The notes beneath the pieces were generated by a model. The model was not told where the DNA came from and made no database searches. It saw nothing but the letters and a program-made list of their open reading frames with translations. DNA of 64,000 bases, from positions 1 through 64,000 of the forward strand of contig NZ_VHLH01000019.1 in the NCBI RefSeq assembly GCF_006516965.1, read 5' to 3'. Position numbers and translations under genes: made by a program. Every line of letters starts with the position of its first letter. The stretch's first letter is position 1. Below are positions 43,304 through 51,048 of this stretch, piece after piece. The DNA comes from Pararhizobium mangrovi. GTDB lineage: Bacteria > Pseudomonadota > Alphaproteobacteria > Rhizobiales > Rhizobiaceae.

Positions 43304-44293
43304 ATGTTTCGTAGAATGACGAGTGCCATTATGGGCGCGGCGATCGCGTTCGGGTTGACGAGCGCCGCCCACGCGGTCGAATTGCGCTACGCGCATGTCG
43401 GGACGGAAGGCGATATCCAGACGATCTTCGCCGAAGAAGCGGCGAAGAAGATCGACGAAGCCACGAATGGCGACGTGACCGTGAAGGTCTACCCGGCGAG
43501 CCAGCTCGGCAGCGTCGCCGAAATGGTCGACGGCGTCCGCATGGGGTCCATCTCCATGGGCCACCACGATTTCGCTTCGCTGGCGCGCATCGTTCCAGAA
43601 GTCGCCGTCTTCAACGCACCATTCCTTTTCAAGAACGCCGAGCAGGCGCTCGCCGCGACAGATCCAGCGACTTCGCCGGTTCTTAAGGAGATCAACGAGA
43701 AACTGGTCGAGAAAGGCGGTGTTCGTATCATCGGGCGCATTTATCGTGGCGCACGCGAGATTTCTGCCAATTTCCCCGTCAAGTCGCCTGCGGACCTCAA
43801 GGGCAAGGCCTTCCGCGCGGTGCCGCTCGATCTATGGGTCTCGATGGTCAAGGGCTTCGGAGCAGTTCCGACGCCCGTCGAGGTTTCCGAACTTCCGACA
43901 GCGCTCATGACCGGTCTCGTCGTGGGTCAGGAAAATCCCCTGACCATGATCTACGCGAACAAGCTCTACGAGGTTCAAAAGAGCGTTTCGATGACGGACC
44001 ATATGCAGTCCATCCTTGCCGTCTTCATCAACGAGGACGTCTGGCAGGGACTGACGGAAGATCAGCGTAAGACGATCTCGAAGGTTCTCGACGACGAGGC
44101 GCACATATCGCTGAAGATGGCGCAGGACTCGAAAGCCGACCTGATTTCGAAGCTCAAGGAAAAGGGCATGACCATCGTCACCGAAGACAACGGTCTCGAT
44201 CTCGATGCCTTCAAGAAAAGCGTTCTCGACCAGATCAAGTCCGATTTTCCGGACTACGCACCGTATTACGATCGTATTGCGAACATGAACTGA
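43304..44293 (+). CDS. dctP: TRAP transporter substrate-binding protein DctP
   Basis: A 329-residue periplasmic DctP-type binding protein with a signal peptide ending in SAAHA (residue 25). The carboxylate-binding Arg region lies in GRIYRGAREISANFPVKSP, and NPLTMIYANKLYEVQK is a family segment. It captures a small organic acid for the DctQM permease. GGGAGAGG lies upstream of the ATG. The hairpin after the gene may favour dctP over dctQM expression. Confidence 0.93.
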   Translation: MFRRMTSAIMGAAIAFGLTSAAHAVELRYAHVGTEGDIQTIFAEEAAKKIDEATNGDVTVKVYPASQLGSVAEMVDGVRMGSISMGHHDFASLARIVPEVAVFNAPFLFKNAEQALAATDPATSPVLKEINEKLVEKGGVRIIGRIYRGAREISANFPVKSPADLKGKAFRAVPLDLWVSMVKGFGAVPTPVEVSELPTALMTGLVVGQENPLTMIYANKLYEVQKSVSMTDHMQSILAVFINEDVWQGLTEDQRKTISKVLDDEAHISLKMAQDSKADLISKLKEKGMTIVTEDNGLDLDAFKKSVLDQIKSDFPDYAPYYDRIANMN

Positions 44294-44302
44294 CACGGAA
44301 TT

Positions 44303-44332
44303 CGGATGGGGACTCACATCGCTCCCCATCCG
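44303..44332 (+). other. Intercistronic hairpin between dctP and dctQ
   Basis: A 9-base stem CGGATGGGG / CCCCATCCG with a 12-base loop lies 9 bases after the dctP stop and lacks a T-tract. Such hairpins commonly protect the upstream message, so that binding protein exceeds permease. Confidence 0.65.
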
Positions 44333-44351
44333 TCTGCCGCGGAGATTTTCG

Positions 44352-44816
44352 ATGCGATTGCCCAAGACCATCCTCACGGCCGCCTGCTGCGCGACGTTGG
44401 CTCTGCTCGTCGTCGTGCCCTTCGTGCAGATCGTCCTGCGCTACGTCTTTTCAGCTCCGATCGTTGGCGCCGAAGAATTCACGCGCTTTCTGCTAATCGT
44501 GCTGGTGTTTGCGACCTATCCGCTCGTTGCGGCAGAACACGAAAACATCGTCATGACCGAGTTCCGCGACGCCATGCCGAGAGCCTTGCGGAAGATGCTC
44601 GCGGTCTTGGTCGTCGTAGCATCGACCGCCACGGCGATCTTCATCGCAGCCGTGACTTGGTCCACCATATTCAAGAACCTGAACAACGCGACCCCGACCT
44701 TGAAGATCCCGTTCTGGATCTTTCTCGGCTCTACGTTCTTCGGCTTCGCCGCTACAGGTCTTGTCCATCTTCTTTCTCTGCGCAATCCGCCGCAGGAAGA
44801 GACAACGGTTCTCTGA
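44352..44816 (+). CDS. dctQ: TRAP transporter small permease DctQ
   Basis: A 154-residue DctQ protein with four membrane segments, including the family sequence FVQIVLRYVFSAPIVGAEEF near residues 24-43. It pairs with DctM in the inner membrane. It begins 58 bases after dctP and ends 10 bases before dctM. Confidence 0.92.
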   Translation: MRLPKTILTAACCATLALLVVVPFVQIVLRYVFSAPIVGAEEFTRFLLIVLVFATYPLVAAEHENIVMTEFRDAMPRALRKMLAVLVVVASTATAIFIAAVTWSTIFKNLNNATPTLKIPFWIFLGSTFFGFAATGLVHLLSLRNPPQEETTVL

Positions 44817-44826
44817 GAGGCGAAGC

Positions 44827-46101
44827 ATGGGCTTGATCGTCATTTGCGCCTTCCTGGCGCTGTTCATCCTCGGCTTCCCGGTCGTCTACGCCATCCTCAT
44901 CCCTTCGATCGGCTACGTCATGATCGAGGGATTGCCCCTTGGTTTGCTCGCACAACGCATAACCTACGCGCTGGACTCGTTTCCTCTGGTCGCCGTTCCG
45001 CTCTTTATTTTCGTCGGCAACCTCATGAACTCGTCAGGCATCACCGACAAGATCTTCCGTTTTGCCGATACGCTGGTCGGCCGCGTCCCGGGCGGACTCG
45101 CACAGGTGAACATTTTTTCCAGCCTCATCTTCTCCGGCATGTCCGGCGCGGCACTGGCGGATGTCGGCGGGCTCGGACGCATCGAAATCGAGGCGATGCG
45201 CAAGAAAGGATTCAGCCTACCGTTCGCGGCTGCGGTCACGGGCGCATCCGCGGTCGTCGGCCCGATCTTCCCGCCGTCGATCCCGCTCATCGTCTACGGG
45301 TCGATCACCAGCGTCTCTATCGTTCAGCTTCTGATTGCTGGCATCGTGCCGGCCATCATCTGCGTCCTGCTTCTCATGATCACGGCGGCGGTCCTTGCGC
45401 TGCGCCACGACATGCCGCGTTCGCCAAGATGGCCTCGCCTGAACGAGATCTGGCGTGATCTGCTCCCGGCCCTGCCTGCGCTGATCGCGCCGATCCTGAT
45501 GATCAGCGGGATGCTCGCGGGTATCTTCACGCCGACCGAAGCAGCCGCCGTGACCGCCGTCTATGTCCTCCTGATCAGCAGCCTCTTCTATCGCGAGCTC
45601 ACATGGCAGCATCTGAGCTACGCATTGAAGACCACCGCGCTCAGCACGAGCGCAATCCTCATCATCGTCGCCGCAGCCGCGCTTTTCGGCTGGATCCTTT
45701 CCGTTGAGCAGGTTCCCCAGGACTTCTCACGCTGGATCCTGGGCGTCAGCAAGAACCCGATCGTCCTGTTACTGATCGCCAATTTGATTTTCTTCGTGGC
45801 GGGCATGTTCCTCGACTCGACGACGGCGACCCTGCTCGTCGTTCCGGTCATCGCCCCTCCCCTCGTGTTGGCCGGCATCGATCCGGTGCATCTGGGCATC
45901 CTCGTCATCTTCAACTTGATGATCGGCCTACTGACACCACCGATGGGCCTTTCGCTCTTCCTGCTCTGCAACATCGCGAAAGTTTCACTTCGACAGTTGC
46001 TCCGCGCCCTGGCGCCCTTCTATATCCCGCTGCTTGCCACGCTCGCCATCATCACGTTCGCGGACAGCGTCGTGCTCTGGCTACCCAGTATGCTTCGTTG
46101 A
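44827..46101 (+). CDS. dctM: TRAP transporter large permease DctM
   Basis: A 424-residue DctM permease with about 12 membrane segments. It drives uptake by a sodium or proton gradient. Family segments include FSGMSGAALADVGGLGRIEI and GPIFPPSIPLIVYGSI. The start at 44827 (MGLIVICAFL) follows GAGAGGC; the frame is open to 44761. It is followed 31 bases later by the RpiB gene. Confidence 0.94.
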   Translation: MGLIVICAFLALFILGFPVVYAILIPSIGYVMIEGLPLGLLAQRITYALDSFPLVAVPLFIFVGNLMNSSGITDKIFRFADTLVGRVPGGLAQVNIFSSLIFSGMSGAALADVGGLGRIEIEAMRKKGFSLPFAAAVTGASAVVGPIFPPSIPLIVYGSITSVSIVQLLIAGIVPAIICVLLLMITAAVLALRHDMPRSPRWPRLNEIWRDLLPALPALIAPILMISGMLAGIFTPTEAAAVTAVYVLLISSLFYRELTWQHLSYALKTTALSTSAILIIVAAAALFGWILSVEQVPQDFSRWILGVSKNPIVLLLIANLIFFVAGMFLDSTTATLLVVPVIAPPLVLAGIDPVHLGILVIFNLMIGLLTPPMGLSLFLLCNIAKVSLRQLLRALAPFYIPLLATLAIITFADSVVLWLPSMLR

Positions 46102-46132
46102 GCTTCCCATCGATTTGCAAGGGACTTCAAAT

Positions 46133-46579
46133 ATGCGCATCGTCATCGGATCCGACCACGCCGGCTTTCCTCTCAAGGCAGCGATCTGCGAGCACGTCGC
46201 GGCGCTCGGCCACGAAGTCGAGGACGTCGGTTCCCATACGCCCGATCCCGTCGACTTTCCCGACATCGCAAAGGCGGTTACCGAGGCAGTCGTGTCGGGC
46301 GAGGCCGACCGTGGCTTGATGGTATGCGGAACCGGGGTCGGTGCCGCGATCGCCGCCAACAAGGTCAGGGGCATCCGCGCGGCGGTCTGTCACGATATCC
46401 ATTCCGCGCATCAATCGGTCGAGCACGACAACGTCAACGTCATGTGCCTCGGCGCGCAGATCGTCGGCTCTTGGCTCGCCAAGGATCTGGTCGAGAGCTA
46501 CCTGAACGCCGAATTTGCTACTGACGAGGAATTCCGTCGCCGCGTCGACAAACTCACCAAAATGGATGAAGAGCGTTAG
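46133..46579 (+). CDS. RpiB/LacAB-family sugar-phosphate isomerase
   Basis: A 148-residue RpiB-family isomerase (IVIGSDHAGFPLKAAICEHV at residues 3-22; LMVCGTGVGAAIAANKVRGI). It has the catalytic Cys-Gly-Thr-Gly and a His at about residue 8. Members act on ribose-5-phosphate, allose-6-phosphate or tetrulose phosphates. As the last gene of a TRAP operon it probably isomerises a phosphorylated product of the imported compound, but no kinase or dehydrogenase is present. The gap 46580-46769 is empty. Confidence 0.88.
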   Translation: MRIVIGSDHAGFPLKAAICEHVAALGHEVEDVGSHTPDPVDFPDIAKAVTEAVVSGEADRGLMVCGTGVGAAIAANKVRGIRAAVCHDIHSAHQSVEHDNVNVMCLGAQIVGSWLAKDLVESYLNAEFATDEEFRRRVDKLTKMDEER

Positions 46580-46769
46580 CCGACTGGCAATGTCGGCTTT
46601 CAGTAACAGCAAATTAGCCTCTGAACGACCGGACGCAGGGCGCGTTGCCGATCGTCCGCTTTGACCGGTTCGAACGGCAGCTTCCGTTGGGACCGGGCGT
46701 TCAGCGCGGACTGGTGAACGACTGACATTGGGTCGATTCGCAACTTCGCTAGCGCGAGAAAGGCGGCGA

Positions 46770-47699
46770 TCACGCGCCGCCTCCTCTCCGAAAATCGAAC
46801 AGCGGGATGCCGAGCTTGCGGGCCTTGTCGGCGAGGTTGTCGGAGATGCCGGAGCCCGGAAATACCACGACTCCGATCGGCAGGACGTCGAGCAGCGCAT
46901 CGTTGCGCTTGAACGGTGCCGCCTTGGCGTGGCGGGTCCAGTCGGGCTTGAACGCGATCTGCGCGACCTTGCGCGCATCGGCCCAGCAGGCGGCGATCTT
47001 CTCGGCGCCTTTCGGCGATCCGCCGTGGAGCAGCACCATGTCGGGATGCTTGGCATAGACGCGGTCGAGCGCGGCCCAGATCGCTGGATGATCGGTGCAG
47101 TCGATCCCGCCGGTGAAGCCGATCTTCGGTCCGGCGGGAAGCATCACCTCGGTCTCGGCGCGCTTGCGGGCAGCGATGAAGTCGCGGCTGTCGATCATCG
47201 CTGCGGTGAGCGCCTTGCGGTTGACCATCGACCCGGAACGCGGTCGCCAGGGTGAACCGGTGCGGGTCTCGTAATGATCGGCGGCTAGGTCGCGCATCGC
47301 TTCGAAGGCGTTGCGGCGTTCGATCAGGGTCAGGCCCTCGGCGAGCAGCCGTTCGAGTTCGACCGATTTGACCTCGGAGCCGTCCTGCTCGCGCTGCATG
47401 CGCTTCTGCGCCTGCTCATTGGTGTCGAGTTCGCGCTCGATCCGGTCGGCCGCGCGGTGGAAAATGGAAACGGTCGACCAGAGGAGATCGTCGAGATCGG
47501 GTTCGAGGCGGGTGTCCTCGAACATCGCACCCAGCGCGTCGAAGATGTCGGCGATCGCGCCGGTGACGATGTGCGCTTCGGGCAGCGGTCGCGGGTCCGG
47601 TTCGTCCTGGAACGGGCGGTGGCCGTATAGCTGGAGTTCGTCGAGAAGCGTCGCGGTCGGCGATGCGTGATGCTCGGGTTCGCGGGTGTCGTTCGTCAT
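46770..47699 (-). CDS. DUF2493 (SLOG-like) protein
   Basis: A 309-residue protein with a C-terminal DUF2493/YspA-like SLOG domain (KIGFTGGIDCTDHPAIWAAL, VLLHGGSPKGAEKIAACWAD). An N-terminal helical region of about 170 residues precedes it. SLOG domains bind nucleotide-like ligands. This is a constant ICE core gene of unknown job. AAAGGG upstream supports the ATG at 47699. It shares leader boxes with the DUF736 gene. Confidence 0.9.
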   Translation of the reverse strand: MTNDTREPEHHASPTATLLDELQLYGHRPFQDEPDPRPLPEAHIVTGAIADIFDALGAMFEDTRLEPDLDDLLWSTVSIFHRAADRIERELDTNEQAQKRMQREQDGSEVKSVELERLLAEGLTLIERRNAFEAMRDLAADHYETRTGSPWRPRSGSMVNRKALTAAMIDSRDFIAARKRAETEVMLPAGPKIGFTGGIDCTDHPAIWAALDRVYAKHPDMVLLHGGSPKGAEKIAACWADARKVAQIAFKPDWTRHAKAAPFKRNDALLDVLPIGVVVFPGSGISDNLADKARKLGIPLFDFRRGGGA

Positions 47700-47722
47700 G
47701 GTGGTAGGCCCTTTCGGATCGG

Positions 47723-47890
47723 CCGCGCCCATCGCGGCCTTCGCAAGGCGACGAAGAGCGCAGGCGGCCCGGCCCTGCACCGCCGGGATGACAATCCCGG
47801 ACGGCCGCAGCGGCAGCGAAGGACGGCGCAGGCGCGCCATTTTGGCTCGCGATGCAAAGGGCGCTCGCGTCCGGCGGAAAATGGTGTGCC
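47723..47890 (-). promoter_or_regulatory. Structured 5' leader of the DUF2493 gene
   Basis: Box CCGCGCCCATCGCGGCCT (47723-47740) and a 22-base box ending CAGCGAAGGACGG (47805-47826) match those before DUF736. An inverted repeat of different sequence, GGCGCGCCATTTT / AAAATGGTGTGCC with two mismatches (47831-47843, 47878-47890), takes the place of the 18-base repeat there. The rest of the gap to 47977 is empty. Confidence 0.6.
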
Positions 47891-47977
47891 GCAGTCGTTG
47901 CCGGGCCGGGCCGCTTGCGGTCCGATCGCCCTCTCGAGAAGGCCGTGGGCGCGCCCCGCATCGCCAAGGCGTACCGA

Positions 47978-49063
47978 TCAGGCGATCATCCGCTTGCCGG
48001 AATTCGCTGTCCGCGCTTCCCTTGCCGGCGTCCAGAACCGTGCGACGTCTTCCGGTACCAGCTGTGGCCGGATCCAGTCCGCCAGCGCGCCGACGCCGAA
48101 CGCGCGCAGATCGTCGTTGAAGTCGTCAAGTTCGGGGATAAGCTGCACCGCCTCGATCCCCGCCTCGACCGCTCGTTCGATCAGGGTTCGCGCCGCGCCG
48201 ATGCCTGCCGCATCATCATCCCGTGCGATATAGAGCCGACGCAGACCGGCGGGGAAGTCGATGGCGGTAAGATGGTTGGCGGAAAGCGCTGCCGCCATCG
48301 GCATGGTCGGCAGGACCTGTCTTAGGGACAGCAGTGTCTCGATGCCTTCGCCGGCGACCATGACGTCATTTACGGGCCCGAACCGGACGGCGTTGCCGAG
48401 AAGGTCCCCCATCGCACGCCTCGGCGTCGACACCGGCGCCTTGTCCCCACCGCCGAGCGCGAGCCACGTGCGCTGTACGCCGGTGAGATGACCGCCGGGT
48501 CCGGTGACGGCGGCGATCATCGCGGGCCAGGCGTCGCGAACCCGGGCGCGCTGATCGGCTTTGTCGCCGCGATACCAGCAACGCGGATGGAAGCGCAGCG
48601 AACGGCACTGGCGCAGGTCCGTTATCCCCCGTTCGTGCAGATAAGTCTCCGCGAGCGTGCCTGCGATCGGCTGCGCCATCGCGAACAGGCGGCGCGCCGC
48701 CTCGGGCGATCCGCTTGGTGCCGGTGGCGGCTTGCGCCGGGGTTCACGTGTTTCCGGCTCGGGCAAGGCGAGGAACCGCCGAGCCTCGTCGAGCGTGTCG
48801 GCGAAACCGGCAGTCCGCCGGTTGGCGGCGATGAGATCGAGAAGGTCGCCATGCTCGCCGGTGGCGGCATCGGTCCATTTGCCGGCGGGCTTGTCGGCGC
48901 TGTCGGACCAGAGCCGGACATAGAGGCTTCGGCCGGGCGTGTTATCGACGTCGCCCACTAGCCAGTAGCGCCCATGACGACGCCCGTTCGATAGATAGTG
49001 CCGGCAGACCGCCTCGGCCCGGTCGGCCAGACGACGCGCCAGATCGGCGGCTAGTGATTCCAT
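47978..49063 (-). CDS. DUF7146/Toprim-domain protein (primase-like)
   Basis: A 361-residue protein with an N-terminal region like CHC2/primase-associated proteins (RHGRYWLVGDVDNTPGRSLY). The Toprim domain is visible as VMVAGEGIETLLSLRQVLP (conserved Glu) and RLYIARDDDAAGIGAA (Asp-x-Asp). Such proteins are thought to act as primases for transferred single strands. A terminator-like hairpin stands just before its TAAGGAG ribosome site. The ATG at 49063 is chosen over 49084. Confidence 0.88.
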   Translation of the reverse strand: MESLAADLARRLADRAEAVCRHYLSNGRRHGRYWLVGDVDNTPGRSLYVRLWSDSADKPAGKWTDAATGEHGDLLDLIAANRRTAGFADTLDEARRFLALPEPETREPRRKPPPAPSGSPEAARRLFAMAQPIAGTLAETYLHERGITDLRQCRSLRFHPRCWYRGDKADQRARVRDAWPAMIAAVTGPGGHLTGVQRTWLALGGGDKAPVSTPRRAMGDLLGNAVRFGPVNDVMVAGEGIETLLSLRQVLPTMPMAAALSANHLTAIDFPAGLRRLYIARDDDAAGIGAARTLIERAVEAGIEAVQLIPELDDFNDDLRAFGVGALADWIRPQLVPEDVARFWTPAREARTANSGKRMIA

Positions 49064-49085
49064 GACGGCAAACTCCTTACGCAAG

Positions 49086-49114
49086 AAAAAGGGCCCGCCG
49101 TTGCCGGCGAGCCC
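49086..49114 (-). terminator. Terminator-like hairpin just upstream of the Toprim gene
   Basis: On the minus strand GGGCTCGCCG-GCAA-CGGCGGGCCC (10-base stem, GNRA-type loop, 49091-49114) is followed by TTTTT. Only about eight bases separate the T-tract from the TAAGGAG site. It could end the transcript from the TetR gene or work as an attenuator. The remaining gap to 49422 holds no gene. Confidence 0.7.
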
Positions 49115-49422
49115 AGGGCAGCATGTGGTCGGTCACGGATCGACCGCGTTCGGGGGAGCCTTCGTCGCGGTCGACGCATCGTCGGATATCGGCACGGTCG
49201 TGACCATGACCGTTGTGCAGCCCGCAGCCGCCGATTGTGCGATGACGCTGCTGCGGTAGCCGATTACAGAAATTGAGGGCGGCTAACCCTATCAACGAGG
49301 TCTATATCGTTACAGTCAATGCAAGGGCCGGAACCGCGTGGGAAGGTGACTGACCGGTTGCGGATTGATGAAGTGCAAAGCGAATGGCACTCCGCGTGGA
49401 ACGTGTCTCCGAGCACATGGCG

Positions 49423-50010
49423 CTAACCTGATTCAAATCGCATCACGTCAAACGCGCGGCGAAGTTCCGCGCCGGGGTGTGATTGCCGGTCGCCCTCCAG
49501 CCAGCGCTCGTTGACGATCCGCCAGGCGCCGATCACCGTTGCCGCGATGATCCGCGCTTCCAGCGTTTTGCCTGCGCCCAAGTGAGGGCTGATCATCGCG
49601 GCGGCCGCGGACTCTATCGCTGCGTATTTTTCAAGATTTCGAGCCCGCAAGTTCGGGTTCTCGACCAGCAGATTGGAAAGATCGAGCGCACGCTGGCGCG
49701 GCATCTCATCGACGAAGGAAAGCACGGCATGCGCCAGTGCGCGGTCTGGCCGCTCCATTTCCAGCGTTTCAGCCAATCGAACCATAAGATCATCGAGGAT
49801 AGTATCCTGGTATGCGAGCGCGATGCCCTCCTTGCCGCCGAAATGCCGAAACAGCGTCCGGCGCGCAACCCCGGAAGCGGTAGCGATATCGGCCATCGTG
49901 GTGGGTTCGAAGCCTTGTTGCGCGAACAAATCATAGGCGGCTTCAAGCACCTTGGTTCGCATACGCCCATGCCGCTGGCTGATCGAGTTCATTGGTCCAG
50001 CACCTGCCAT
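49423..50010 (-). CDS. TetR-family transcriptional regulator
   Basis: A 195-residue TetR-family regulator (TTMADIATASGVARRTLFRH, residues 37-56), with an unclassified ligand domain. A GAGAG site supports 50010; an internal ATG at 49992 is possible. It is divergent from the SDR gene at 50159, and two related palindromes lie between them. The pair is a small cargo block inserted between the Toprim and ParB core genes. Confidence 0.9.
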   Translation of the reverse strand: MAGAGPMNSISQRHGRMRTKVLEAAYDLFAQQGFEPTTMADIATASGVARRTLFRHFGGKEGIALAYQDTILDDLMVRLAETLEMERPDRALAHAVLSFVDEMPRQRALDLSNLLVENPNLRARNLEKYAAIESAAAAMISPHLGAGKTLEARIIAATVIGAWRIVNERWLEGDRQSHPGAELRRAFDVMRFESG

Positions 50011-50078
50011 TGCTCTCGCCTACGGGCGTCGTCGGTGACGGGCAAGTAAGCTTCCGGACCGGCATATTAGCGAAATTC

Positions 50079-50125
50079 TGGGACTGATCCCAAACTCCGG
50101 TTGCAAAATATGGCACTGAGTGCCA
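50079..50125. promoter_or_regulatory. Two TetR-type operators
   Basis: TGGGACTGATCCCA (50079-50092) and TGGCACTGAGTGCCA (50111-50125) are related palindromes, 32 bases apart, in the 148-base gap between the divergent TetR and SDR genes. They share TGG-ACTGA--CCA. Confidence 0.65.
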
Positions 50126-50158
50126 GTTCTGATGAGGCATTGAAGAAGGAGATGTGGA

Positions 50159-50911
50159 ATGGCGCGTCTGGCGGGCAAAGTTGCTGTAATCACCGGTGGC
50201 AGCAGTGGGATCGGCGCGGCATCTGCGCGGCTGTTCTACAAAGAGGGTGCCCGCGTCGCGGTGTTCGCCCGCGGCGAAGCGGAGCTGCAGCGGGTTGTCG
50301 CAGATTTCGGAGAGAACGGACTGGCCATTGCAGGCGACGTATCACGGATGGCCGATCTCGACCGGTTGTTCAACGCCGTGCATGATCGGTTCGGTCGGAT
50401 AGATGTGCTGTTCGCAAATGCCGGGATGAACAATCCGGTCGATACCGTCGTCGACATGAGCGAAGAAGGATACGACCGAACCTTCGCCGTTAATGCGAAA
50501 GGCGTCTATTTTACCGTTCAGAAGGCTGTGCCCCATCTGAAAGACCCGGCCTCTATCATTCTGACCTCATCGGTCGGCCATACAAAAGGTTGGCCCGGCA
50601 ACACCGTCTATGCTGCGACCAAGGCCGCAATCCGCGCGTTTGCGCGCGGCATGTCGGGCGAGTTGGTCGATCGGGGGGTGCGCGTGAACGTCCTGAGCCC
50701 TGGCCCAACCGAAACCGACGTCTTCTCGCCGGATGACATTCCGCAGGAAAAGCTCGGCGAGATGAAGCAGGGCGTCATCGCGTCGCTCCCGGTTGGACGT
50801 ATCGCCGAACCGGACGAGATTGCCCGCGCTGCCTTGTTCCTTGCATCGGATGATTCATCCTTCATGCTGGGCAGCGAACTTGCAGTGGATGGTGGTCTGA
50901 CCCAGCTTTGA
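50159..50911 (+). CDS. Short-chain dehydrogenase/reductase
   Basis: A 250-residue classical SDR with the cofactor motif TGGSSGIGAASARLF, NAG, the active-site YAATK and the C-terminal LAVDGGLTQL. Substrate unknown; it is of the FabG-like, glucose/3-oxoacyl dehydrogenase group. It begins 33 bases after the second operator and is likely repressed by the divergent TetR protein. Confidence 0.9.
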   Translation: MARLAGKVAVITGGSSGIGAASARLFYKEGARVAVFARGEAELQRVVADFGENGLAIAGDVSRMADLDRLFNAVHDRFGRIDVLFANAGMNNPVDTVVDMSEEGYDRTFAVNAKGVYFTVQKAVPHLKDPASIILTSSVGHTKGWPGNTVYAATKAAIRAFARGMSGELVDRGVRVNVLSPGPTETDVFSPDDIPQEKLGEMKQGVIASLPVGRIAEPDEIARAALFLASDDSSFMLGSELAVDGGLTQL

Positions 50912-51048
50912 AGAGCTAATCGGGGCGGCGCTCTGTGAGCGGCTGCTTTCGAGACCTACTAGTGACGGCGGGAACGACCGATATGGGACGCTTAAGCCGA
51001 CGGACAGCTCGAGGCGGGGCAGCAGAAACCGCCCCGCAGGTTCGAACG

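Noticed and set aside
44303-44332. dctP-dctQ hairpin as a full terminator
   Set aside because: There is no T-run and the permease genes follow directly; message stabilisation is more likely.
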